From positions 1-64,000 of the forward strand of contig NZ_MDFM01000028.1 of assembly GCF_002939985.1 (NCBI RefSeq): DNA of 64,000 bases, in the 5' to 3' direction. Positions 1 to 8,501 of this stretch are shown here, piece after piece; the stretch's first letter is position 1, and every line of letters starts with the position of its first letter. The DNA comes from Xanthomonas hortorum pv. cynarae (GTDB taxonomy: Bacteria; Pseudomonadota; Gammaproteobacteria; Xanthomonadales; Xanthomonadaceae). The position numbers and the translations under genes are program-made. The notes beneath the pieces are model-generated. The model worked only from the letters and a program-made list of their open reading frames with translations, was not told the DNA's origin and searched no databases.

Positions 1-59
1 ACTGGCGACCTGTCCCCTGTAGAGTTTGAACGGCGCTACGCGCAACGAGGGTCTTGAGT

Positions 60-430
60 GTCTACGGAACCCTGGGCGTATCACACTTCGACCGCTGTTC
101 GGGCCATCTCCCGACGTTGAGATGGCCTCACCATTTTTTTGCCATCGCCTCCTTCAGCAGGTCGGCACTGAGCTGGGCGTCGGCGTACATCTTCTTCAGG
201 CGCCGGTTCTCGTCCTGCAGCTCCTTGAGCTGGGACATCAGCGACGCATGCATGCCGCCAAACTTGCTGCGCCACTTGTAAAACGTCGCCGAACTGATGC
301 CGTGCTCGCGGCACAACTGCGGCACCGGCGTGCCAGCCTGGCCTGTTTGAGTACGGCGATGATCTGGCTGTCGGTGAAGCGGGATGTCTTCATGGAACCT
401 GCTCGGAAAAGGATACGAGAGAATTCCACT
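60..430 (-). pseudogene. IS3-family transposase orfA remnant, frameshifted, orfB deleted
   Basis: Read on the minus strand, the start ([18 protein letters not shown]) and the rest of an IS3-type OrfA (PQLCREHGISSATFYKWRS, then a leucine-zipper-like stretch ending EAMAKKW) lie in two different frames. A frameshift therefore breaks the gene near position 340. The A7 slippery run typical of IS3 programmed frameshifting survives at the end of orfA (about 134-140), and the first residues of OrfB (MVRPSQRREMA) follow it. After about 10 more codons the reading meets a sequence resembling an IS terminus (about 60-85), so nearly all of orfB is missing. It cannot transpose by itself. It marks the left edge of the effector island. 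Confidence 0.8.
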
Positions 431-480
431 TCTGGCGTCTGCTACTCCGCGGGGGATTACATTACGGGAGACACCTAAGA

Positions 481-1097
481 GCAGCTAACAAAACGACTGC
501 GCAGCTGCCAGACGGGCACGGTCCTTGCTCGGAATCCTCATGTACCCCTCGTACAGGCCGATTCCTGCCCCGCCGCCGCATCCACCTCATCACTTCTCAC
601 CACCTTGACCCAGCCCCGGACTCTAAACCTACCGCAACTCAGGGTGGGGCGTCGGACGCTTAATACTCCTACAAACCCTCTTTTTGTTAAACGCGTCACT
701 GTCCTGCAGAATCGAATATTCGCTATCAGACAGGTTTTTTCTTTTAAGTACCCGTCTACTGATACCGCAAAGCTAAAATATTTGCTGTCGATATGACTTT
801 AATTTCCCCATCAGCGTAACCGCCGTACTAAGGCAATAATTTCCGTGCAAAATTATTTTATTTCAATTCAAGGAGGTCCTGAGAAAATATTTATTAGTTT
901 TTTGCAGCGTTCGTCGAGGCCCTTCATATAAGGATCTGTTTTATTAGCGGAAGCGCACCAGGGTGCCAGGGAAAATAATGATTTAATTTGAGGCGCCATG
1001 AATCTTTATAAGACACTTTAAATAAAATTAATAAATTATTTAATTTATAAAATCAAGCAATCAGGGGGAATGGGGCAATCAACAGGAGTCAATCTTG
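481..1097 (+). promoter_or_regulatory. xopC1 upstream region with imperfect PIP box and -10
   Basis: This gap holds no credible gene. It contains TTCGC at 719-723, 15 nt, then TTCTT at 739-743, followed 30 nt later by TAAAAT (774-779). That is the layout of a HrpX-dependent PIP-box promoter (TTCGB-N15-TTCGB plus a -10 element 30-32 nt downstream) with a degenerate second half. Transcription would begin near 785 and leave a leader of about 310 nt. Inside it, AAGGAGGT (870-877) is a strong ribosome-binding-like sequence with no ATG at usable distance. The gene's own site is AGGAG at 1084-1088. HrpX control is inferred. Confidence 0.5.
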
Positions 1098-3605
1098 ATG
1101 AAAACAAGTGGTGTAAGCAAGTCTCATGATCTTAGCCAATTTCCTGAGGGAGATTTAACGCCAGAAATTTTAATTCCAGTGGGTCGCAATAGCGACATTC
1201 CAAAGGATGCAGCGTTAAGCGCAGAGCTAAAAGGGCTCCGCCCTCTCAATCGCACTCCATCTAAGGTACCAACCGCTAGCGACAACCTTCAGGCGGTCAA
1301 TAAAATGATTGCCGAGCAACGCTCGAACAACAACGTTGGAAAAGGTCAGTTTCTTCTCTCTACCCAAAACCTAGGGTCTGCAAAGCGTGTAGATTCGCAA
1401 AATTATCATTCACGGGATGAATCCGGGAAAGCGCCTTTCTTTTTTAGCGAATTTGCTACCGAGAAGCCATCTTTGCAATCAGTGAAAAGCCTCTCGAAGG
1501 GAAAGCAGGACTATTATGCAGTTAGACATGTGGGAAAGCGTGGTCGAGATCTCTTCACTGATGAACCAATCGAGGGCGAAAATAGCAAACTCGGCAGACT
1601 GAAAACCAGCCCGTTGTTGAGTACTCAGAGTCAGGGAGCACGTGCTATTCGAGCTCTCGCGGCTACAGCGACAATCGATAAATCTCGTGGAGAATACGTC
1701 GCACGGCTACATCGCCATGTAGTTGAGGCTTTGGGCGATGAAGGCGGAGTGGTTCATTTGCTAAGGCCGACGCGCGACCATTATGCCGAAGATAGTACGT
1801 TAAACTTCTTTACTTTTTGCGAACAAACAGAGCTGGCTAGTTCACTAAATTCCTTAGAAGCTACTTCAGCTAAGAAGAATGGCAGAAAGCCTATTGTATT
1901 TACAGATCATAAGTCCCTCGTGGGTCTCTCAAGAACCTCGCGCACGGAAGCGAGTCCGATCGGCCGTTTGGTACAGCAGCCTTATTTCGTTACAACCGAC
2001 CTGAAACGCGGCGATAAAGTTGTCATTACAGATGACCACATTCAGGCAGGAGGTTCTATGCTAGCAATGGAAGCAGCAGCCAAGGAGGCAGGTGTGGACG
2101 TGCTTGCTCTTGCAACGCTGAGCGCTCATCCATTTTCACCGCAACTTACCATGTCCTCCGAGGTTAGCGCTTTTCTAGACGAAACCCTAGCATCTTGGGA
2201 TCCTCAAGGAAAGGTTACTGAACGCCTTGCCGCAATCGGAATGCCGCGTGAGAAGTTAACCAATAGCGAAGCGATGATTTTAATCGCCTACGCAATAGAT
2301 CCGGCGAGCGATTCGGCAATCTCAAGATTCGAGTCAATTCAAAATAACTTATTCGAAAGAGCCCATCTTCACAATGTAGGGATAGATCCGGACGCGCCAG
2401 ATACGCTTGAGCAAATGCAAAAACTACGTTCCATGCAAGAGATGGCAGGGACGGATTCTGCGCGTAACTTCGTAGATGATGCGAAAGTTCTCGAAGGTGA
2501 GCATGATTCGCTTATTCCTATTTTGAAGATGAAACCTGCTTCACCTGATGAAATCGTGAAAGAGCTCGACCAGGTTAGTTTAGCGAGCCGTTCCTCAATC
2601 CAAGCATCTGAAGTAAAACAGGTTGTCGTATTGGATTGGGACGACTGTCTGCGTGACGAGAAAGGATTGAATTACAAGCTTATGCATAACGCATTAGCTA
2701 TCGCAGCAAGGGAGCATGCGTCCACGTGGCCTGAGCTCGGAGATGCCGTAGGGGTCCTGCACAGTAAGTTGAAAGATGCAGGACCGGTCGACGATGAAGC
2801 GCCATTGCTGATGAAAAATCAAAAAGACTTTTCATCTTATTTGATGGGTAAGCCAAGCGTATATAAGCGCCACATAATTGAAGATTTTGTTAGGAAAATG
2901 CTACCAGGAATTTCTGAGCAGAAAGCGGCGTCGATAAATAATGCCATTTACTCTAATTTTGTCCGCCAATATAAAATGCTAGTAAAACCGGAAATTTCGA
3001 AAAAAAATTATCGCCGGGATGTTCCCTTCCAGGACATCGAGCTTTCCCTGCTTCCTGGCGCAAAAGAAATTCTGGAGAAATCACGCAATGCGAATTCTCG
3101 CGTTATATTGATTAGTAATCGCGGTCACGGCGATTTGGAAAACGAGATCAATCATCTTGGAATGATGCACTACTTTGACGTGGTGTCCGGCGCGGAAGAA
3201 GTGACCCTTGAAAAGCCGCATTGGGCCCCTTCTCAAATGCCTGAAGATTTGCAGAAACGGCTTATCAGTTCATTGAATGGCAGTGACGAAGAACCCCTAC
3301 GGGCTACTCTTGCAGAGGCAGCAATTTACTCCCATCCGGATTCCACGATCATTGGACGGATCGACAAAAAACCCGATTCAACGAGATTGGCAGAGAGCCT
3401 TGAACGGCTGTCGGTTCAACCTAATGTGCCGATAACCTCTTACGGCGATCAACCCTCCGATATCAAGCAATTAAAGAGTGTTGCGGAGCCAAAGGGTCGT
3501 GTACTCAAGGGGGTGATCGTCAACGCGCAGCGTGACGACGTGGGCAGGGAAATTGATGTCGACGGAGTTCCAACCCGTGTTGTCTCTAAAATCACGGAAC
3601 TTTAG
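1098..3605 (+). CDS. xopC1: Type III effector XopC1 (PRTase-like plus HAD-like domains)
   Basis: Type III secreted effector of 835 residues; I recall XopC of Xanthomonas as about 834. The N-terminal region is Ser/Thr/Asn-rich without a signal peptide, as usual for type III substrates. Residues about 308-323 (VVITDDHIQAGGS) form a phosphoribosyltransferase PRPP-binding loop. From about 509 a haloacid-dehalogenase-like domain begins with VVLDWDDCLRD (D513, D515), continues with VILISNRG near residue 680 and ends with the acidic GDQPSD motif. ATG at 1098 is preferred to the TTG one codon upstream because AGGAG lies 9 nt before it. Base composition is clearly more AT-rich than the chromosomal genes to the right, and transposase genes lie on both sides, indicating horizontal acquisition. 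The host target of the family is not settled to my knowledge. Confidence 0.87.
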   Translation: MKTSGVSKSHDLSQFPEGDLTPEILIPVGRNSDIPKDAALSAELKGLRPLNRTPSKVPTASDNLQAVNKMIAEQRSNNNVGKGQFLLSTQNLGSAKRVDSQNYHSRDESGKAPFFFSEFATEKPSLQSVKSLSKGKQDYYAVRHVGKRGRDLFTDEPIEGENSKLGRLKTSPLLSTQSQGARAIRALAATATIDKSRGEYVARLHRHVVEALGDEGGVVHLLRPTRDHYAEDSTLNFFTFCEQTELASSLNSLEATSAKKNGRKPIVFTDHKSLVGLSRTSRTEASPIGRLVQQPYFVTTDLKRGDKVVITDDHIQAGGSMLAMEAAAKEAGVDVLALATLSAHPFSPQLTMSSEVSAFLDETLASWDPQGKVTERLAAIGMPREKLTNSEAMILIAYAIDPASDSAISRFESIQNNLFERAHLHNVGIDPDAPDTLEQMQKLRSMQEMAGTDSARNFVDDAKVLEGEHDSLIPILKMKPASPDEIVKELDQVSLASRSSIQASEVKQVVVLDWDDCLRDEKGLNYKLMHNALAIAAREHASTWPELGDAVGVLHSKLKDAGPVDDEAPLLMKNQKDFSSYLMGKPSVYKRHIIEDFVRKMLPGISEQKAASINNAIYSNFVRQYKMLVKPEISKKNYRRDVPFQDIELSLLPGAKEILEKSRNANSRVILISNRGHGDLENEINHLGMMHYFDVVSGAEEVTLEKPHWAPSQMPEDLQKRLISSLNGSDEEPLRATLAEAAIYSHPDSTIIGRIDKKPDSTRLAESLERLSVQPNVPITSYGDQPSDIKQLKSVAEPKGRVLKGVIVNAQRDDVGREIDVDGVPTRVVSKITEL

Positions 3606-3694
3606 CTGGGCAGAGGCTCGAAACAATCGTGACGTCGCGAGCCATTGAATGGTGAAGACGTTTCTCTAGCAAGACATATGGGCAAATAGCGCAT

Positions 3695-3724
3695 GCCCCC
3701 ATCTCCGATGCCGGGGATGGGGGC
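3695..3724. terminator. Hairpin downstream of xopC1
   Basis: GCCCCCATCTCC (3695-3706) and GGGGATGGGGGC (3713-3724) form a 12-bp stem with one mismatch and a 6-nt loop, about 90 nt after the xopC1 stop. No U tract follows, so it is only a possible terminator or RNA-stabilising hairpin. Confidence 0.4.
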
Positions 3725-3746
3725 CAAGCTGGCCTCCTCCCCACAC

Positions 3747-3860
3747 TGGGTTCAGCCGACATAATTTACTTGTGAAAACCTGTGCGCAGGCTTGGACCGC
3801 ATACACATGGCCAGCCCAAGTTGGGGTTCAGCCAACAAACGTGTAAAAATGACTCACAAG
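3747..3860 (+). repeat. Two partial direct repeats resembling a Tn3-type terminus
   Basis: GGGTTCAGCC-G-ACA at 3748 and GGGGTTCAGCCAACA at 3823 are near-identical starts in the same orientation, about 75 bp apart. The second extends to a 38-bp block (3823-3860) that starts GGGG and ends ACAAG. This matches the length and end letters of Tn3-family 38-bp inverted repeats (GGGG...TAAG) only in part. No transposase of that family is in the window. Assignment to a Tn3-like mobile cassette is inference. Confidence 0.35.
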
Positions 3861-4067
3861 CTCGGATTTCACTCATTGCATCAGTGAGTTAGCGGATATT
3901 TCTGGGTAACAAAACTACACTACCTGTACCGTGGGACTGCATTCAAGTGGCTTGATGTCGTTGCACTGTTTGATCGCCTACTGCATGACCAAGTGTCAGC
4001 CTCCCGTAAAATTGATCCATCCATAGTTAGAGGTCTCCGGGCACACTAGCCACTCAGGAGACCAACG

Positions 4068-4334
4068 ATGCGCAAGAGCAAGTTCACCGAGAGCCAGATT
4101 GTCGCCACGCTGAAGCAGGTTGAGGGCGGCCGCCAGGTCAAGGATGTATGCCGTGAGCTGGGCATTTCCGATGCGACGTACTATGTCTGGAAGTCCAAGT
4201 ACGGTGGCATGGAGGCAGCTGATGTGCAGCGCCTTCGCGACCTGGAGACTGAGCACAACAAGCTCAAACGCATGTACGCCGAGCTCGCGATGGAAAACCA
4301 TGCACTCAAGGATGTCATCGCAAGAAAACTGTAG
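4068..4334 (+). CDS. IS3-family transposase OrfA
   Basis: 88-residue OrfA with an HTH_Tnp_1 type N-terminal helix-turn-helix (SKFTESQIVATLKQVEGG, then CRELGISDATYYVWKSKYGG) that recognises the IS ends, and a leucine-zipper-like C-terminal helix (LRDLETEHNKLKRMYAELAM) for dimerisation and for pairing with the OrfAB fusion. The stop at 4332-4334 follows GCAAGAAAACTG, where a -1 slip would continue in the orfB frame as KKTVDPAHKRPLLAWL. ATG 4068 is preceded by AGGAG. Confidence 0.9.
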   Translation: MRKSKFTESQIVATLKQVEGGRQVKDVCRELGISDATYYVWKSKYGGMEAADVQRLRDLETEHNKLKRMYAELAMENHALKDVIARKL

Positions 4335-4408
4335 ACCCGGCGCACAAGCGCCCGCTTCTTGCCTGGCTCGTCGAGCAGCATGGCTGGAGCGAGCGCCGGG
4401 CCTGTGCG

Positions 4409-5176
4409 GTGGTTGGCGTGGCGCGCTCGACTGCACGCTATCAGCGCCGTCCTGATCGGGATGAGGAGGTCATTGCGCTGCTCTCCGAATTGGTCGAGCG
4501 TTTTCCCGAGCGTGGTTTTGGAAAGCTCTTTCAGATCATCCGCCGTCGCGGGCATGTGTGGAATCACAAAAGGGTCTGGCGCGTGTATTGCCTGATGAAG
4601 CTTAATCAGCGTCGTCGCAGCAGGCGCCGGGTCCCGACGCGTCATCCACAACCGCTGACATGCGGAGCACGCCCCAATGCTGGATGGTCAATCGACTTTA
4701 TGTCCGATGCGCTGTGGGATGGTCGACGCTTCCGCACGTTCAATGTCATCGACGACTTCAGTCGGAAAGCCTTGGCGATCGAAGTGGACTTGAATCTTCC
4801 GGCCGCCCGCGTCATCCGCACCTTGGAGCGCATCGCAGCCTGGCGCGGCTATCCCGTCAAGCTTCGCCTGGATAATGGCCCGGAGTTTGTCGCATTGGCC
4901 TTGGCCGAGTGGGCCGAGCGCAAAGGCATCGCCTTGGACTTCATCGAGCCGGGACGGCCGATGCAAAACGGTTTTATCGAACGCTTCAACGGCAGCTACC
5001 GGCGCGGCGTGCTGGACATGCACATCTTCCGCACGCTGAGCGAGGTTCGCGAACAGACCGAACACTGGCTGGCCGACTACAACCAGCAGATCCCGCACGA
5101 CAGCCTGGGCGGGCTAACGCCCGCCGAGTTCCGTGAGCAACATCAACCGCAGACCTCTAGTTTTGGCTGGCACTGA
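4409..5176 (+). CDS. IS3-family transposase OrfB (DDE integrase domain)
   Basis: Catalytic half of the transposase. An HTH_21-like segment (GVARSTARYQRR) is followed by the rve integrase core with the acidic triad visible as SIDFMSD, LRLDNGPEF and NGFIERFNGS, the last with the usual K/R seven residues later. The likely product is an OrfAB fusion made by -1 frameshifting near 4320-4332, since the frame is open upstream of the annotated GTG. Intact by eye, so the element may still be active. The last codons overlap the right inverted repeat. Confidence 0.9.
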   Translation: MVGVARSTARYQRRPDRDEEVIALLSELVERFPERGFGKLFQIIRRRGHVWNHKRVWRVYCLMKLNQRRRSRRRVPTRHPQPLTCGARPNAGWSIDFMSDALWDGRRFRTFNVIDDFSRKALAIEVDLNLPAARVIRTLERIAAWRGYPVKLRLDNGPEFVALALAEWAERKGIALDFIEPGRPMQNGFIERFNGSYRRGVLDMHIFRTLSEVREQTEHWLADYNQQIPHDSLGGLTPAEFREQHQPQTSSFGWH

Positions 5177-5288
5177 ATTGTGGGGAGTCGACACCGCACC
5201 TGCTTGCTTACTACTTGCGAATCTTCATGGTGGCTTTGAAGAAGACTGGAGATGCGATAAGGCGGCGGCGCACGGATGCGAAAGTAAT

Positions 5289-5350
5289 TTCGCAACCTGC
5301 TAATTCATTTCGCACCTGTCCGTTAAATTGCGGTGTAGCCGCCTCATAAT
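5289..5350 (+). promoter_or_regulatory. Perfect PIP box plus -10 for xopB
   Basis: TTCGC (5289-5293), exactly 15 nt, TTCGC (5309-5313): a perfect plant-inducible-promoter box, the HrpX binding site in Xanthomonas. CATAAT (5345-5350) lies 31 nt downstream, inside the 30-32 nt window known for functional HrpX promoters. The next effector gene on this strand is xopB, starting 513 nt later. Confidence 0.85.
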
Positions 5351-5862
5351 AAGCGCTTATCTAGACCGTCGGTGGCGCCACACCTATAGATCAAACTTCG
5401 AATAAAACGCCATATCCTGCTTGCCCCTAAGCAAAAAGCATTCCAGATGCTCCGCGCCCTGCGTCCGAGGTTACTCTTCGCGAGGCGCGGCACCTGCGCC
5501 GTGTGGTCGCGCCATCCGGCTCCGCTGACCAGTCAGAATATGCCGACATTAGATCGATGTCACATTTATTATGTTGGAGATATCCATATAAGCTAGACGA
5601 TTTACCGCATTTTTTGACCGGAAGGGGTTGGACGGTCAACTAAATTCTGACCCGCAGCCAAGCATAGCGCTCATTGGTCAAGATCCCGTCTCATTTTTAA
5701 TCATGAAACAGTGCATCAACGCGGCTCTTCCAGTAAAAAAAGAAGATCCGTGTCAAACATTTGGTGTTACGGAATGGCTTTCTCCATCTGGGCTGGGAAG
5801 GTCTCGCCACAAGCTGTATTTGCGTTACCCAAACTTGATGAATTTTCCATGAGGTGAACAAT
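5351..5862 (+). other. Long xopB leader, no convincing gene
   Basis: About 500 nt between the predicted HrpX promoter and the xopB start. It holds an open frame (TTG 5628 to stop 5852, internal ATG at 5703 giving 49 residues, MKQCINAALPVKK...) whose stop sits just before the xopB ribosome-binding site, which could couple translation. It has no good Shine-Dalgarno sequence and no recognisable domain. I regard it as an untranslated leader unless conservation shows otherwise. Confidence 0.35.
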
Positions 5863-7698
5863 ATGAAGGCAGTGCTTGCACGATCCCATTCCTTGTCGTC
5901 ACTCGATCACATACGCCAACCTGAATCTGGCACGGATAACAATTCGGGTTTGGCACCTGACGCGCAGCTTAGCCATAGCGTCTACCGTCAGTCCGAAGAC
6001 AGCAGGCTGCCAACCACCAGGCCCCCGCAGCGGCGCGGTGTAAGCCTCCGGCCAGCTAGCCCCGAGGCTGCCGGGCAAGGATCCGGCCGTACTGATAACA
6101 ATGGATTGGAAACCCCACTACTGACCTCGTTAGCGGCTTTTCAAAAACCCGGGCATGTCGGCTCGGTGCGCAGGGAGTCGGGCCGACTTGTTTCTGACAA
6201 CCCGGTCGTGCACGCGTTGTTATCTTTCGCGCAGGCTGACCAGCCATTCCCGTCACAGGCCGCGAGCATTGAGGGGGTCCGACTAGAGATGGCGTCGCGT
6301 CGAGACCCGGAGAAAGCGCTTGAGGAGTTCAAGGACGCATTCACGGTGGAAACGGCGCAACTGATGCCCACCGCCGACTCGTCAGAGCGGACAGCTGAGC
6401 AAATCGATGCTGACATTCATATCCCCTTATTGCTTAAGGCGATTGAGCGGGGCTCCGCAGCATTTGGCCCAAGCGCTTTGATCGAGATGGCAGACGGCAG
6501 CCAGATCAGCGCGAAAGCGTTCCTCGCCTCGTGTGCCCCAGATGTCATGTCCAATGACGATGTCCTGTCGGCGTTCATCAACCAGAAACTCAAAGGGGAC
6601 GAGGACCTCCAGGTTCGTCTGGGTGCACAGGAATTGCTACATGTGGCGACCAAGAAAGAATTCCAGCTCGGCGGCTTGGCCGGTAGCATTGGCGTCAGCA
6701 GCATGCTCGGCTCCGCATGGGAACTCGGCGCTTCGGAACTGTTGAAAAAAGCCATCTTCGGCAAAAATTTCTCGCCCAGTCAGTATGCTCTGCAATTGGC
6801 CGGAATCGATTCAGTGCCGCCTTTGATAATCGAGACTATGGACACCATGTGTGTGCTCGCAATCATCAAGGGTATGAAGGGTGAGGACTGGTCAATGCGC
6901 GACCTGCTCCCCAAGGCGATGAAAGCCGGTGCCATCTCTTCAGTTGTGTCATTCCCCAATAACGTCTTGCAGTACGCAGGCTTTAAGTCAGGATTAGGTG
7001 ATCTTGCGGCCAATACGACGACAACCGAAGCGGCCATTTTTGGCGCTGCTTCGGGCATTCCACCCGAAGTCAAGGAAAGCGAAGAGTTGATGCGTGCTGG
7101 ATTGTTCCAGAGCATTAAGGATGGCGTGATGGCGCATCCCGGCGAGAACATGGGCCCGGAGGAGGCGATTGAGCAGATGACGCGCCATGCGCTCGATATT
7201 GCCCCCGGCGAAAGCACCGCTGTCAAGTCTATGGGGCTGGCATCCATTGTCGGGATGATCCCGCTGATCGCCAGCGACAAAGCCACAGGATTGCTCTCGG
7301 AAAAGGTGCTACGTATCTTCCGGAGCGCCGTCTTCAATCCGATCGAAGCCATCGCTCTGAACGCGCTGGCGCTTGGCGGACGCGTGCATGTTCCTGGGCT
7401 ATTCGAATCCGACAATGCCAAGCACGCGCGCGTTGTGCAAACCATTCTGACGCGAGCAAGCGAGCACATGGAAAGCGAAGAACGGGAGATTACCGCAGAA
7501 GAGTTGCATCAGATTTTGGCTCCCAGGAGCGAGTTCCTTCGTCATGTAGGAACCGCGATTGTCAAAGGCATGAATGCAAGCTTCGAGGCCCTTCCCGCGC
7601 TGGCCCGTAAACTTGGATATGGCGAAACTCCTTTGGCCGAACGTATTCCGTATCAGGACCTGGCTGTGTCTGATACGGCGCACCAACCCGCACCCTGA
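5863..7698 (+). CDS. xopB: Type III effector XopB (HopD1/AvrPphD family)
   Basis: Effector of 611 residues from ATG 5863 (GAGG at 5851-5854 is 8 nt upstream); a GTG three codons earlier would give 614. I recall XopB as about 613. The N-terminal ~110 residues are Ser/Pro/Arg-rich and unstructured (MKAVLARSHSLSSLDH), the secretion signal region. The remainder is an alpha-helical domain with repeated Gly/Ala-rich helices (GGLAGSIGVSSMLGSAWEL; AIFGAASGIPPEV) related to HopD1 of Pseudomonas syringae. Family members act in the plant cell and suppress immunity; no enzymatic motif is visible. The gene is intact. The perfect PIP box upstream predicts HrpX control together with the type III apparatus. 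Confidence 0.87.
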   Translation: MKAVLARSHSLSSLDHIRQPESGTDNNSGLAPDAQLSHSVYRQSEDSRLPTTRPPQRRGVSLRPASPEAAGQGSGRTDNNGLETPLLTSLAAFQKPGHVGSVRRESGRLVSDNPVVHALLSFAQADQPFPSQAASIEGVRLEMASRRDPEKALEEFKDAFTVETAQLMPTADSSERTAEQIDADIHIPLLLKAIERGSAAFGPSALIEMADGSQISAKAFLASCAPDVMSNDDVLSAFINQKLKGDEDLQVRLGAQELLHVATKKEFQLGGLAGSIGVSSMLGSAWELGASELLKKAIFGKNFSPSQYALQLAGIDSVPPLIIETMDTMCVLAIIKGMKGEDWSMRDLLPKAMKAGAISSVVSFPNNVLQYAGFKSGLGDLAANTTTTEAAIFGAASGIPPEVKESEELMRAGLFQSIKDGVMAHPGENMGPEEAIEQMTRHALDIAPGESTAVKSMGLASIVGMIPLIASDKATGLLSEKVLRIFRSAVFNPIEAIALNALALGGRVHVPGLFESDNAKHARVVQTILTRASEHMESEEREITAEELHQILAPRSEFLRHVGTAIVKGMNASFEALPALARKLGYGETPLAERIPYQDLAVSDTAHQPAP

Positions 7699-7841
7699 GC
7701 CGTAATCCACGGGATAGCCGGGGTTGCGATCAGTGGTTGGGGGATCATTGGGATACCTCGCTCCGCAGCTTCGAGGGATGCACGGCGCTGGCGAAGTCAG
7801 CGCCGTTGCGTACTGCCTAATCCAACAAGAGCGGTAGAGTA

Positions 7842-7874
7842 CCTAGCACAACAACTGCAAATGGTTGTGCTAGG
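7842..7874. terminator. Perfect 11-bp inverted repeat after xopB
   Basis: CCTAGCACAAC (7842-7852), an 11-nt loop, then GTTGTGCTAGG (7864-7874), a perfect stem. A second inverted repeat CCAAGTTG...CAACTTGG follows at about 7892-7921. Neither has a U tract. They lie between the convergent ends of xopB and the HxlR gene, so a bidirectional terminator role is plausible. They also mark the right border of the effector island. Confidence 0.45.
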
Positions 7875-7932
7875 CATCTCAAGGCGTGCTACCAAGTTGT
7901 TTGCAACTCGGCCCAACTTGGGTTGACAGCGC

Positions 7933-8367
7933 TTACGCCATCGCTTCATCGGCACCCAGCGCGACCGCCGGCTGCTGGGCATGATCGAAGCGTTCGCGTG
8001 CGGAGCGAATGGCCGCATGGTTCTCGCCTGCCCAGTTGAGCAGCTGCGAGATCGGGCCGAGCAGCGCCACGCCCAGCTTGGACAAGGCGTATTCCACGCT
8101 GGGCGGCTTGGTCGCGTAGACCTTGCGGGTGATCATGCCGTTGCGCTCGAGGTTACGCAGGGTCTGGGTCAGCATCCGCTTGGAGATGTCCGGCACGGCA
8201 CGCTGGATGGCGCTGAAGCGGGACGGGCCGGGGATCAACGTCAGCAGGATCAGCATGGTCCATTTGTCGCCGATCTGATCGATCACATCGCGCACCGGGC
8301 ACTTGGTGGCGTCGAAGGGCATGCCTTGCAGGGACGGCGGCGGTGGAAACAGAGCAATCGCGTTCAC
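7933..8367 (-). CDS. HxlR-family transcriptional regulator
   Basis: Winged-helix regulator of up to 144 residues. The HxlR hallmark [19 protein letters not shown] is followed by [35 protein letters not shown], the recognition helix and wing. The N-terminal Cys is the residue used for redox or electrophile sensing in several members. The GTG at 8367 lacks a Shine-Dalgarno sequence; ATG 8322 ([12 protein letters not shown]) is an alternative. The gene is divergent from the quinone reductase gene at 8502, with a 134-bp shared control region, so it probably represses that gene and responds to quinones or electrophiles, as in QorR/YodB-type systems (inference). Confidence 0.88.
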   Translation of the reverse strand: MNAIALFPPPPSLQGMPFDATKCPVRDVIDQIGDKWTMLILLTLIPGPSRFSAIQRAVPDISKRMLTQTLRNLERNGMITRKVYATKPPSVEYALSKLGVALLGPISQLLNWAGENHAAIRSARERFDHAQQPAVALGADEAMA

Positions 8368-8501
8368 GGGGGTATCTCACGGTAACCAGGGGGAAGGAAA
8401 CTGCCTCCTTGTGGAGGATCGAACGGCCCTGATAATGGGTGCGCGGACCTAGAGTCTAGATAGTAGACCACACCTCTTATCAATACCAACTGGAGTTCAC
8501 C

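Larger units (their letters stand above)
4000..5187 (+). mobile_element. Complete IS3-family insertion sequence
   Basis: The element of about 1.19 kb carries orfA and orfB in -1 register between imperfect terminal inverted repeats of about 38 bp. The left end (4000-4037) starts CCTCCCGTAAAATTGA and ends TAGAGGTCTC. The right end (5150-5187) is the imperfect reverse complement, ending ATTGTGGGGAG. I find no clear target-site duplication in the flanks, so the insertion may be old or the ends may have recombined. It sits between xopC1 and xopB and ends about 100 bp before the xopB PIP box. IS407-like subgroup is likely; I cannot name the IS. Confidence 0.85.

Noticed and set aside
7842-7874. Integron attC-like site
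   Set aside because: The perfect arms do not match the RYYYAAC/GTTRRRY core pattern and no integrase is near.
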